In this document: positions 26,248-35,582 of the stretch, one piece after another | How the letters are laid out: every line of letters starts with the position of its first letter | Position numbering within the stretch: position 1 is the stretch's first letter | NCBI GenBank assembly: GCA_023381645.1 | Contig: JAMCRJ010000037.1 | Span: 1-64,000 of the forward strand | Direction: 5' to 3' | DNA length: 64,000 bases | From: Gammaproteobacteria bacterium | GTDB lineage: Bacteria; Pseudomonadota; Gammaproteobacteria; Acidithiobacillales; Acidithiobacillaceae | Program-made: the position numbers and the translations under genes | The notes under the pieces: generated by a model | Told to the model about the DNA's origin: nothing | The model's input: the letters and a program-made list of their open reading frames with translations, nothing else | Databases searched by the model: none

Positions 26248-26982
26248 ATGATTTTCAGACAACTATGCACCCCCAAGGGCGGCCACCTGAGCTATCTGCT
26301 GGGCGACCCCGTTACCCGCGAGACCGTCATCATCGACCCCATGCCGGCGCACGTCGACACGCTGGAGGCGTTCATGATCGAGCGTGGCCTCGATCTGCGG
26401 TATATACTGCAGACCCACCATGAACCCGTCCATATCGCCGCCGCTACCGTATTGAAGGAACACAGCGGCGCGCGGATTGTCGCCCACGAGAGCGTCACCG
26501 ATGAGCACATCGACCTGCGCCTGCGGCATGGTGATGTCCTCTATTTCGGAGAAGAAAGTCTGCGGGTGCTGCACACGCCGGGGCTCAGCCCCTGCGCGGT
26601 CACCTATTGGTGGGAAGATCGTCTGTTCACCGGAATGACCCTGCTGGCCACCGGCGCGGCGCCCTGTACCAACCAGAGTGATCCGCAAACCCTGTATCAC
26701 AGCATCACCCAAAGTCTGCTCAGTTTCCCTGGAGAAACCCTGATCTATCCCGGCCTGGAAAGCAAAGGCCGGCGCCTCACCAGCATCGAGGAACTCCGCC
26801 GCAAGGACAACTGGTTCAACAATCAACGGGGCAAGGGCGCGTTCTTGCGCAGTTGTGCGCTCTTGTTGCCGGAGAAGTCTTCAGTAGAAGTAACCCGTAA
26901 AAGTGATGTAAACAAAATAGGGGCACAGGAGGAAGATGTGCACCATTACATGCCCGGTCGGAATATTCCGGCTTCTTTGTAG
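26248..26982 (+). CDS. ETHE1/sulfur-dioxygenase-like metallo-beta-lactamase-fold protein lacking most metal ligands
   Basis: 244 residues from the ATG at 26248 (start fixed by the promoter; AGGGACGGG upstream). The start MIFRQL, the fold landmarks and the ending YPGLESKGRRLTSIEE align with ETHE1 persulfide dioxygenases. The ligand set is largely gone: the HxHxDH motif reads HHEPVH (His57 and His62 kept, second His to Glu59, Asp to Val61). PGHTPG reads PGLSPC (His to Leu113), FTGDTLL reads FTGMTLL (Asp to Met130) and PAHDYKG reads PGLESKG (His to Leu170). Five of seven ligands are lost, so ordinary Fe-dependent oxygenase activity is unlikely. Cys7, Cys116 and Cys140 remain. It lies 10 bp before cydA. 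Confidence 0.85.
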   Translation: MIFRQLCTPKGGHLSYLLGDPVTRETVIIDPMPAHVDTLEAFMIERGLDLRYILQTHHEPVHIAAATVLKEHSGARIVAHESVTDEHIDLRLRHGDVLYFGEESLRVLHTPGLSPCAVTYWWEDRLFTGMTLLATGAAPCTNQSDPQTLYHSITQSLLSFPGETLIYPGLESKGRRLTSIEELRRKDNWFNNQRGKGAFLRSCALLLPEKSSVEVTRKSDVNKIGAQEEDVHHYMPGRNIPASL

Positions 26983-26992
26983 GAGGTAATTC

Positions 26993-28627
26993 ATGGACAT
27001 GTTGATCAATCCCACGGTGGTGGAGCTATCGCGCCTGCAGTTCGCGTTGACCGCTCTCTACCACTTCTTATTTGTACCACTCACCCTGGGTATGACCTTT
27101 ATTCTGGCCACCATGGAAACGGTGTATGTCATCACCGGCAAGCAGATTTATAAAGAAATGACCCAGTTCTGGGGTAAGCTCTTCGGCATCAACTTTGCCC
27201 TGGGTGTCGCTACCGGCCTGACCATGGAGTTTGAATTCGGGACCAACTGGTCCATGTACTCCCACTTCGTGGGTGACATTTTCGGCACCCCGCTGGCCAT
27301 TGAGGGGCTGATGGCCTTCTTCATGGAATCCACCTTTGTCGGTGTGATGTTCTTCGGCTGGGAGCGCATGAGCCGCAAGGCGCACCTCGTGGTAACTTAT
27401 CTGGTTGCTCTCGGTTCCAACCTTTCCGCATTGTGGATTCTCATTGCCAACGGTTTTATGCAGGACCCGCGGGGCGGCACTTTTGATCCCAATACCATGC
27501 GGATGCAATTTTCCAGCTTTATCGACCTGATCTTCAACCCGGATGCGCAGGCCAAGTTTGTCCATACCTCCATCGCGGGTTTTGTAACCGGCTCCATGTT
27601 TGTCATGGGCGTCAGCGCTTATTACATGCTGACCAACAAGCGGAAAGATTTGGCGTTGCGTTCCTTCCGGATCGCCACGCTCTTCGGCGTGATTTCCAGC
27701 ATCGGCGTCATTACCCTGGGTGACGCCCTGGGCTACATTGATGGCCAGAAACAACCCACCAAGCTGGCGGCCATGGAAGCCATCTGGAACACAGATTACA
27801 ACACGGTGCCCGCGTCCTGGAACCTCATCGCCATCCCCAGCCGTAGCGAACAGAAGAATCTTTTCGAGGTTTCCATCCCGTATATCCTTACACCGTTGCT
27901 GACCCACTCCGAGACGACGGTCATCCCCGGCATCATCCAGCTGGAGCAGGAAGCCAAGCCAAAGATTGCCAATGGCATCAAGGCGATGATCGCACTGAAG
28001 GAGTACAACCTGGATCACAGCAATACCCAGGCGCTGGCCACCTTCAAGCAGTACGAAAATGACATGGGTTATGGTTTCCTGGCCATGCAGTTTGCGCCTG
28101 ATCAGGACCTCAAGAAGATCGACGCCACCAATCTGCCCAGTGTTCTGGACAAGACGGCGAAGGATACCATCCCCAATGTCTGGGTAGAGTTCTGGGCCTT
28201 CCGCCTGATGGTCGCTGTAGGCTTCTTTATGCTAGCCCTCTTTGCTTTCGCGGCTTATTTCAGCCTGAAGAACGAAATCGAGAAACACCCCACTCTGCTG
28301 AAACTGGCGATGTGGAGTATTCCCTTGCCTTGGGTAGCTTGTGAGTTCGGCTGGATCACCGCCGAAAATGGTCGTCAGCCGTGGACAGTATTCGGCTGGC
28401 TGCCTACCTTCGTCTCCGCTTCCACCCACAGCGTCGGCTACATGGTGTTCTCGCTTATCGGGTTCACCCTGCTGTACAGCTCTTTCATCGCAGCGGAGCT
28501 CTACCTGATGTTCAAATACGCCCGTCTGGGTCCGCAGGATGATCATCATGGTCATGGTTCTGCACCTGCGGGTGGCGGCATGGCGGGTCAGCCGGTGTTT
28601 GCCAAACCCAGCATGGACCGCAAGTAA
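26993..28627 (+). CDS. cydA: cytochrome bd quinol oxidase subunit I
   Basis: 544 residues. Nine-helix subunit that carries hemes b558, b595 and d and oxidises quinol with O2 as acceptor. Visible signatures: SRLQFALTALYHFLFVP with the haem b595 His at about 24, KFVHTSIAGF with a b558 His, FWAFRLMVAVGFFM with the haem-ligand Met, and the GRQPW motif in ENGRQPWTVFG. A long periplasmic Q-loop is present. The C-terminus ends in a His-rich tail (DDHHGHG). GGAGGTAATTC is the ribosome site. Cotranscribed with the ETHE1-like gene, cydB and two small membrane proteins. Confidence 0.97.
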   Translation: MDMLINPTVVELSRLQFALTALYHFLFVPLTLGMTFILATMETVYVITGKQIYKEMTQFWGKLFGINFALGVATGLTMEFEFGTNWSMYSHFVGDIFGTPLAIEGLMAFFMESTFVGVMFFGWERMSRKAHLVVTYLVALGSNLSALWILIANGFMQDPRGGTFDPNTMRMQFSSFIDLIFNPDAQAKFVHTSIAGFVTGSMFVMGVSAYYMLTNKRKDLALRSFRIATLFGVISSIGVITLGDALGYIDGQKQPTKLAAMEAIWNTDYNTVPASWNLIAIPSRSEQKNLFEVSIPYILTPLLTHSETTVIPGIIQLEQEAKPKIANGIKAMIALKEYNLDHSNTQALATFKQYENDMGYGFLAMQFAPDQDLKKIDATNLPSVLDKTAKDTIPNVWVEFWAFRLMVAVGFFMLALFAFAAYFSLKNEIEKHPTLLKLAMWSIPLPWVACEFGWITAENGRQPWTVFGWLPTFVSASTHSVGYMVFSLIGFTLLYSSFIAAELYLMFKYARLGPQDDHHGHGSAPAGGGMAGQPVFAKPSMDRK

Positions 28628-28646
28628 CGCCTGCGTGATGAATCAA

Positions 28647-28666
28647 GGGGGGTTGATTTACCCCCC
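28647..28666 (+). other. hairpin between cydA and cydB
   Basis: GGGGGG (28647-28652), an 8-base loop, CCCCCC (28661-28666), with no T-run after it, so not a standard terminator. It may protect or process the message and set different levels of the two subunits. Found by eye; the fold is simple but uses G-C pairs only. Confidence 0.55.
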
Positions 28667-28686
28667 GACTGAATGGAGAGCACAAG

Positions 28687-29820
28687 ATGGATGCTTACGT
28701 ATTTTTAAAGATATTCTGGTTCCTGATTCTGGGAATCCTGTTGATGGGCCTCGCTATCATGGTCGGTATGGATATGGGTGTTGGCACTCTGATGCGCTTT
28801 GTCGGCAAAACCGACGGCGAACGCCGCGAAGCGCTCAACATTGTTGGCCCACACTGGGACGGTAACCAGGTGTGGTTCATTCTTGGCGGTGGTGCGATTT
28901 TCGCGGCCTTTCCAAGCCTCTATGCGACATCATTTTCAGTCTTCTACATCGTCATGATTCTCCTGCTGTTCAGCATGATCATGCGCCCTGTCGCCTTTGA
29001 ATACCGTTCCAAGGTGCCCAGTCATCGCTGGCGCGATTCCTGGGACTGGGTCTTTCTCATTTCCGGTGCCCTGCCCATGATTGTTTACGGGGCTGCCATG
29101 GGGAATATTCTGGAGGGCGTCGGCTTTCACTTCGGCTGGGACGGCCAGTATTACCAGACCGAATCTTTCATCTGGTATCTGCTGAATCCTTTTGCGGTTC
29201 TCTGCGGCGTACTGTCCCTGAGCCTGGCCATCTATCAAGGCGGCGCCATGCTCATGATACGCGGCAGCGGTGCGCTGTATGACCGGGCACGGAATTACGC
29301 CAGCGTCGGCGGCATTGTGGCGCTGGTGATCTTCGTTATCGGTGGTTTCATGGTGTCCGGCATGAAGGGTTTTCAACTGGTCAGTGGTGATCCGGGCATG
29401 CCCGCGAACCCGGTCAGCGGCCAGACGGTCACACTCGCGAACGGGGCGTGGATGGCTAACTATTCCGCCCACCCCATGCTCTGGCTGGTGCCCTTGCTGG
29501 GTTTGGTTGGCATGGTCCTGGGCGTGCTCGCACTGCGCGCCAACAAGCCCATTCTCGGCTGGTGGATGGGTGCAGTGGCATGGATCGGCGTGATCGGTGC
29601 GGTGGGCACTTCCATGTTCCCCTTCCTGATGCCTTCCACGGACAACCCGGACCAGAGCCTCACCGTCTGGAACAGCACGGGCAGTGAGTACAATCTGGTC
29701 TGGATGACCATCTTTGGCCTGCTTTTCCTGCCCATCGTCATCAGTTACACCACCTGGTGTTTCCGGGTGATGCGCGGCAAGGTGGCGGCACCCGACACGC
29801 AAGACGACCACGCTTACTAA
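28687..29820 (+). CDS. cydB: cytochrome bd quinol oxidase subunit II
   Basis: 377 residues, eight to nine membrane helices, normal size. Start MDAYVFLKIFWFLILGILLMG, then the family features GMDMGVGTLMRFVGKTDGER, GPHWDGNQVWFILGGGAIFAAFP and RPVAFEYRSK. CydB has no haem of its own but is needed for assembly and the proton path. Follows cydA by 59 bp with the hairpin in between; GGAGAGCACAAG serves as ribosome site. Confidence 0.97.
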   Translation: MDAYVFLKIFWFLILGILLMGLAIMVGMDMGVGTLMRFVGKTDGERREALNIVGPHWDGNQVWFILGGGAIFAAFPSLYATSFSVFYIVMILLLFSMIMRPVAFEYRSKVPSHRWRDSWDWVFLISGALPMIVYGAAMGNILEGVGFHFGWDGQYYQTESFIWYLLNPFAVLCGVLSLSLAIYQGGAMLMIRGSGALYDRARNYASVGGIVALVIFVIGGFMVSGMKGFQLVSGDPGMPANPVSGQTVTLANGAWMANYSAHPMLWLVPLLGLVGMVLGVLALRANKPILGWWMGAVAWIGVIGAVGTSMFPFLMPSTDNPDQSLTVWNSTGSEYNLVWMTIFGLLFLPIVISYTTWCFRVMRGKVAAPDTQDDHAY

Positions 29821-29832
29821 GAGGAGGCGGAT

Positions 29833-30036
29833 ATGAAAAATTTGCTCACATTTATCGGGTTGGCGGCGGTCATGGTGTTGTCCCTTTTTCTGGCGGTGAT
29901 TACCGGCGACTACGGCCCTTGGTACTTTGCCTGGCTGGTGGGTACCACCATGATTGTCCTTATCTCTGCTGCAGGTGCTATCATGTTTGACAGACAGGAG
30001 GAAGATCAGCAGCGAAAGCAGGGTTCCACTCATTAG
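29833..30036 (+). CDS. CydX-like small subunit with an extra N-terminal membrane helix
   Basis: 67 residues. The second half, GPWYFAWLVGTTMIVLISAA then a charged tail (DRQEEDQQRK), matches the CydX/YbgT pattern (WYFAWILGT...). CydX proteins of enterics are about 37 residues and start at that motif; here another membrane helix (residues 6-24) comes before it. It lies 12 bp after cydB, with GAGGAGG as ribosome site. Likely the stabilising small subunit of the bd oxidase, in a two-helix form. The helix before could equally be the remains of a second small subunit fused to it. Confidence 0.8.
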   Translation: MKNLLTFIGLAAVMVLSLFLAVITGDYGPWYFAWLVGTTMIVLISAAGAIMFDRQEEDQQRKQGSTH

Positions 30037-30053
30037 GAAACAAGGAGTTGTCT

Positions 30054-30155
30054 ATGCATTATGTCGATCTGGAAGATTTCATCTTCTTTCTGCCGTTCGT
30101 TTACTTTAGTCTGGCAGGTTTTGCTTACCTTTACACCAGAAAACGGTTCCGCTAA
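30054..30155 (+). CDS. 33-residue single-helix membrane peptide at the end of the cyd operon
   Basis: A short ORF with an AAGGAG ribosome site 7 bases before its ATG. The peptide starts MHYVDLEDFIFFLPFVYF and ends TRKRFR: an acidic N-terminus, one hydrophobic helix (about 9-27) and a basic end, so its C-terminus should face the cytoplasm. It sits 17 bp after the CydX-like gene and before the operon terminator. Family unknown to me; it may be a fourth subunit or assembly factor of the oxidase. Confidence 0.7.
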   Translation: MHYVDLEDFIFFLPFVYFSLAGFAYLYTRKRFR

Positions 30156-30171
30156 ACGCGGTACCATCACG

Positions 30172-30192
30172 GGGGCCTTCGGGCCCCTTTTT
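30172..30192 (+). terminator. Rho-independent terminator of the cyd operon
   Basis: GGGGCC-TTCG-GGCCCC followed by TTTTT: six G-C pairs, a UUCG-type tetraloop and a U-tract. It stands 16 bp after the 33-residue peptide gene. Confidence 0.92.
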
Positions 30193-30209
30193 ATTCATAA
30201 GGAATTCTA

Positions 30210-31616
30210 TTGCGTACTGTGGACGAATTGCTGGCGGCGCAAAAATCTTCGCTCCGGGAAAACGGTCCCCTCGACTACAGGCAACGTAAGATGCTGCTGC
30301 GCGCCGTTGCGCAGATGCTGCTGCAACACGGTACGGCACTGGGCGAAGCAATCGCCCGGGATTTCGGCAGACGCCACCTCCGCGAAACCGAAATCTATGA
30401 AATCTATCCCCTGCAGGCGGAGATCGCCTATGTGCTCAGCCATCTCAGGAACTGGATGCGACCACGCGCCGTGCATACCCGCTGGCCCTTCCTCCCGGCA
30501 CGTAGTCAGATCACTCCGCAACCCGTGGGAGTGGTGGGCATTATCGGCGCATGGAACTATCCGTTGCTTCTGACCCTGCTGCCGTTGATCTCCGCCATCG
30601 CCGCCGGAAATCGGGTGATGATCAAGGCGCCGCGCCTGACGCCTCAGAGCATGACGTTATTGGCACAATATCTGCGTGATGTGGCACCTGAGGATACCAT
30701 TGCGCTGGTCCAGGGATCACCTGGTGTGGATCACGCGTTTCCGGGGCTGCCTTTCGACCATCTGATTTTTTCGGGAGCCACCCGCACCGGACGGGTTATC
30801 GCTCGTGCGGCGGCGCGGAATCTGGTGCCGGTAACACTTTCCATGAGTGGCAAGAGCCCGGCCATTATCCAGCGTGATTATCCCCTGGCCACGGCCGCCC
30901 GGTCCATCATGGCGGGCAAACTCGTGAATGCCGGACAAACCTGCATCGCCCCCGATTATTGTCTGGTGGCGGCGGATCAGCGCGACGATTTTATCGCGCT
31001 GGCGAAATCGGCCGCTTTGTCGCTCTATCCCCAATGGGCAGACAACCCGGACTACACCAGCATCCCCAATGTGCTGCTGTGGGAACGCCTGGATGGCCTG
31101 CTGCAGGATGCCCGGGGGAAAGGAGCGCTACTATGGCAGTCTTCGCCAGCACTGGCATTGACCGATAGCGCGCAGCGGCCCTTCCCGCCCACGCTGCTCT
31201 GGAATACACGGCCCGGCATGAAAATCTTGGAAGAAGAAACCTTCGGGCCAATCCTGGTAGTTCTGACTTACGATAACCTCGGGGAGGCACTGGCCTACGT
31301 GCGCGACCATCCTGCCCCTCTGGCGCTGTATTATTTCGACCGGGATCAGCGGCGCGCCCTACGGCAGTGTAAGGGAATTACCGCGGGAGGCATCACCATC
31401 AACGACACCATTTTCCATGTCGCACAACCAGGTATTCCTTTCGGCGGTATCGGCCTGAGCGGCATAGGCCAGTATCGTGGTATTTATGGGTTTCAACGCC
31501 TCTCGCACTATCAGGGCGTCTTCAGGCAGAATCGTCTGAGCGCCTGCGAATGGGTTCGCCCCCCTTACGGACGCTGGACGCGGCTGCTCATCGCCTGGCT
31601 GTCACGCTGGGGATAA
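30210..31616 (+). CDS. aldehyde dehydrogenase family protein, coniferyl-aldehyde-dehydrogenase-like, general-base Glu replaced
   Basis: 468 residues from a TTG start (AAGGA six bases before). Closest in form to the short ALDH branch of coniferyl/fatty aldehyde dehydrogenases: no N-terminal extension, PVGVVGIIGAWNYPLLL, catalytic Cys245 in NAGQTCIAPDY, and PFGGIGLSGIGQYRG near the end. The loop that normally reads VTLELGGKSP is VTLSMSGKSP, so the general-base Glu is Ser211, and the cofactor loop KPSE reads KAPR with Lys139 kept. Activity may be changed or lost. First gene of a group with a GMC flavoprotein and a membrane protein. Confidence 0.88.
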   Translation: MRTVDELLAAQKSSLRENGPLDYRQRKMLLRAVAQMLLQHGTALGEAIARDFGRRHLRETEIYEIYPLQAEIAYVLSHLRNWMRPRAVHTRWPFLPARSQITPQPVGVVGIIGAWNYPLLLTLLPLISAIAAGNRVMIKAPRLTPQSMTLLAQYLRDVAPEDTIALVQGSPGVDHAFPGLPFDHLIFSGATRTGRVIARAAARNLVPVTLSMSGKSPAIIQRDYPLATAARSIMAGKLVNAGQTCIAPDYCLVAADQRDDFIALAKSAALSLYPQWADNPDYTSIPNVLLWERLDGLLQDARGKGALLWQSSPALALTDSAQRPFPPTLLWNTRPGMKILEEETFGPILVVLTYDNLGEALAYVRDHPAPLALYYFDRDQRRALRQCKGITAGGITINDTIFHVAQPGIPFGGIGLSGIGQYRGIYGFQRLSHYQGVFRQNRLSACEWVRPPYGRWTRLLIAWLSRWG

Positions 31617-31645
31617 CGGTTCATCTTCGGAGAATACACACCAAA

Positions 31646-32893
31646 ATGCCCGCGTCTGATGTGATTATTGCCGGTTCTGGACCAGCCGGCGCCATGCTGG
31701 CCAGAGACTTGGCACGCGCCGGGGCTAGCGTGCGGATTCTGGAACGAGGCGAAGAAACCCCGGCGTCAGCGCCCAATTTATGGAAGCTCTGGCGCCGCAA
31801 GGAGGCATTATATGTGGCGCCGGGGGTTGCCCTGTTCCGTGGCATGCGGGTTGGAGGTGGTTCCACAGTTTTCTACCACACGGCCGTATCTCCTCCCCTG
31901 GAGATGTTTTCCCGCTATGGCGTGGAAATGGCGCAGGATTTGGCGGCTGTTCTTGCAGAATTACCGCACCAACCCCTGGAGGCGTCACTGCTGGGTCCCG
32001 CCGCGCAACGTATCACCGACGCGGCACGCTCTTTGGGTCTGCCCTGGCAGACGTTGCCGAAGATGATTTATCAGGAGCTCTGCAGCCATGGGGGCTGCCC
32101 ACCCGCAGCTTTCTGGTCTGCTGAGCTGCTGCTGACGCAGGCAATGCAACTGGGCGCCAAACTGGAAACCGGCATCCAGGTAAACAGGGTGCTTTTTCAG
32201 AATGGGCGTGCGGTGGGTGTGGAGGCCCTCCAGAACGGGCAGCTACGCCGGTTCATGGGGGGGACGGTCATTCTGTCAGCAGGTGGCGTGGCAAGCCCCG
32301 TAATATTACAGCGCAGTGGGATCCGTGAGGCGGGGCGGGGATTTTTTTGCGATCCTTTGCGCGTTGGCGTGGCAATGGGCCGGGAAGACGGGCACCAGGA
32401 GGCAGCACTGCCCATGACAGCGGGATTCGTAGATCGGGAAGCAGGTTACATGCTGACGGATATGACTGTTCCACCCAATTTTTATCGCGCCTTTGCGTGG
32501 GCAGCCGGCAGAGTCGACATGCTTGCGAATTATCGGCATAGTATGATGATCATGGTAAAAATCCGCGATGAAATCAGCGGTGAAATTAACGCTAACGGGC
32601 GCGTCTGGCGACACTTTTCCGCAGCCGAAAAAAAACGCATGCGCAACGGCATGGGACGAGCTGCGGACATCCTCCGGGCGGCGGGCGGTAGACGGACATT
32701 CTTCTCGCCCTGGCTGGCCGCGCACCCCGGCGGCAGCGTGCGTCTGGGCGAACTGCTGGATGAGCGGCTATCCTGTTGCGCCCCCAATCTCCATGTCTGT
32801 GATGCGTCGGTGATCCCCGAACCCTGGGGTTTACCCCCGACGCTGACGGTATTATCCCTGGCGAAATATTTGGGCCGCATATTACTTGGGTGA
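31646..32893 (+). CDS. GMC-type FAD-dependent oxidoreductase
   Basis: 415 residues from the ATG at 31646 (CGGAG upstream); an earlier start at 31550 would overlap the aldehyde dehydrogenase. FAD motif IIAGSGPAGAMLARDLARAG at the N-terminus with the acidic end ILERG, GGGSTVFYHTAV in the middle, and at the C-terminus HPGGSVRLG and PPTLTVLSLA, the usual GMC end. Shorter than classic GMC alcohol oxidases (about 500-550). Likely oxidises an alcohol or related lipid; with the ALDH before it, an alcohol-to-acid route is possible but not shown. Confidence 0.85.
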   Translation: MPASDVIIAGSGPAGAMLARDLARAGASVRILERGEETPASAPNLWKLWRRKEALYVAPGVALFRGMRVGGGSTVFYHTAVSPPLEMFSRYGVEMAQDLAAVLAELPHQPLEASLLGPAAQRITDAARSLGLPWQTLPKMIYQELCSHGGCPPAAFWSAELLLTQAMQLGAKLETGIQVNRVLFQNGRAVGVEALQNGQLRRFMGGTVILSAGGVASPVILQRSGIREAGRGFFCDPLRVGVAMGREDGHQEAALPMTAGFVDREAGYMLTDMTVPPNFYRAFAWAAGRVDMLANYRHSMMIMVKIRDEISGEINANGRVWRHFSAAEKKRMRNGMGRAADILRAAGGRRTFFSPWLAAHPGGSVRLGELLDERLSCCAPNLHVCDASVIPEPWGLPPTLTVLSLAKYLGRILLG

Positions 32894-32897
32894 ATGA

Positions 32898-33362
32898 ATG
32901 AGCGTACTTACGGTATTGCAGTTTTTCCATATCGCCGCAGTAGTTTCCTGGATTGGCGGAATTTTTCTGCTCGATATTTTTATCGTTCCGGTTCTGCGCC
33001 GTAACATAGCGAGCGAGGCAGAACGCAGCAAATTACTTTACCAGATTTTTCGCCCCTTCTTTGCCTGGGTATGGGTGGCTGGTGCGGCACTGGTGATTAC
33101 CGGCTACTGGATGGTGTACGTATACGGCGGATTTACCGCGCTCAATATGGCGATGCGGATCATGGTGACACTCGGCACCCTGATGGTGATGCTGGCCCTG
33201 CTTGTATTCTTCGTGCCATTCCTGCGCATGGGGCGGGCCATTGCCGCTGCCGACTGGCCTTTGGCCGCCCGGGCCGCCGGGCAGATCAGGCTGTTTTCCA
33301 GTATCAATCTGGCACTGGCCATCCCCGCCATCCTGGCGGGGGTATGGGGAATATTTGGCTGA
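32898..33362 (+). CDS. four-helix membrane protein, CopD-like
   Basis: 154 residues, four hydrophobic helices (about 7-27, 52-72, 82-105, 130-150). Pattern FFHIAAVVSWIGGIFLLDIF with a His in helix 1, as in the CopD/HemJ-type superfamily. It may bind haem or copper, but no direct evidence for either. It starts 4 bp after the GMC gene stop, so it is in the same unit; it could pass electrons from the flavoprotein to the membrane. Convergent to thiC. Confidence 0.75.
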   Translation: MSVLTVLQFFHIAAVVSWIGGIFLLDIFIVPVLRRNIASEAERSKLLYQIFRPFFAWVWVAGAALVITGYWMVYVYGGFTALNMAMRIMVTLGTLMVMLALLVFFVPFLRMGRAIAAADWPLAARAAGQIRLFSSINLALAIPAILAGVWGIFG

Positions 33363-33383
33363 CAACCCTTGATCCCGATGCGG

Positions 33384-35294
<1,911 letters not shown>

Positions 35295-35352
35295 TTACTG
35301 CGGAACACAATCAGGATGCGGGAGGAAGATGCGGACAGGCGTGATGCGGTCG

Positions 35353-35430
35353 CGCTTCCCTACGCCGGCATAACCCGGATCAGGTTCCAAGGGTACCTCT
35401 CAGCCCACGACGTGGACGCCCCCAGCGTTT
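35353..35430 (-). promoter_or_regulatory. TPP riboswitch (THI element) of thiC
   Basis: The minus strand carries the conserved parts in order: GGGGGCGTCC, GGGCTGAGAGG, TACCCTTGGAACCTGATC, CGGGTTATGCCGGCGTAGGG. These are the P2/L2 and P4/L4 TPP-binding segments. It ends about 85 bp before the thiC ATG, leaving space for an expression platform that exposes or hides the AGGAGG. Confidence 0.95.
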
Positions 35431-35582
35431 ACAACGATTCATTGAGCACGGTACGGGAAGCTGAGCGAATCTGTCAAGTTAGTGTACCCCTTACGCTACG
35501 AAGGGCAGGACGCGCGAAGCGAATCAGTGCTATCATCGCGCCCGTCCATCAGCCCTTGTTTGCTGCCCTTTCGGAGTCGATC

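Noticed and set aside
28643..28657. FNR-like site ATCAA-N6-TTGAT between cydA and cydB
   Set aside because: The half-sites are in the wrong order and spacing for FNR (TTGAT-N4-ATCAA); the hairpin explains the symmetry better.
35316..35582. N-terminal extension of YbiT by 89 codons
   Set aside because: It crosses the opposite-strand TPP riboswitch, and the TTG at 35583 matches the YbiT start residue by residue.
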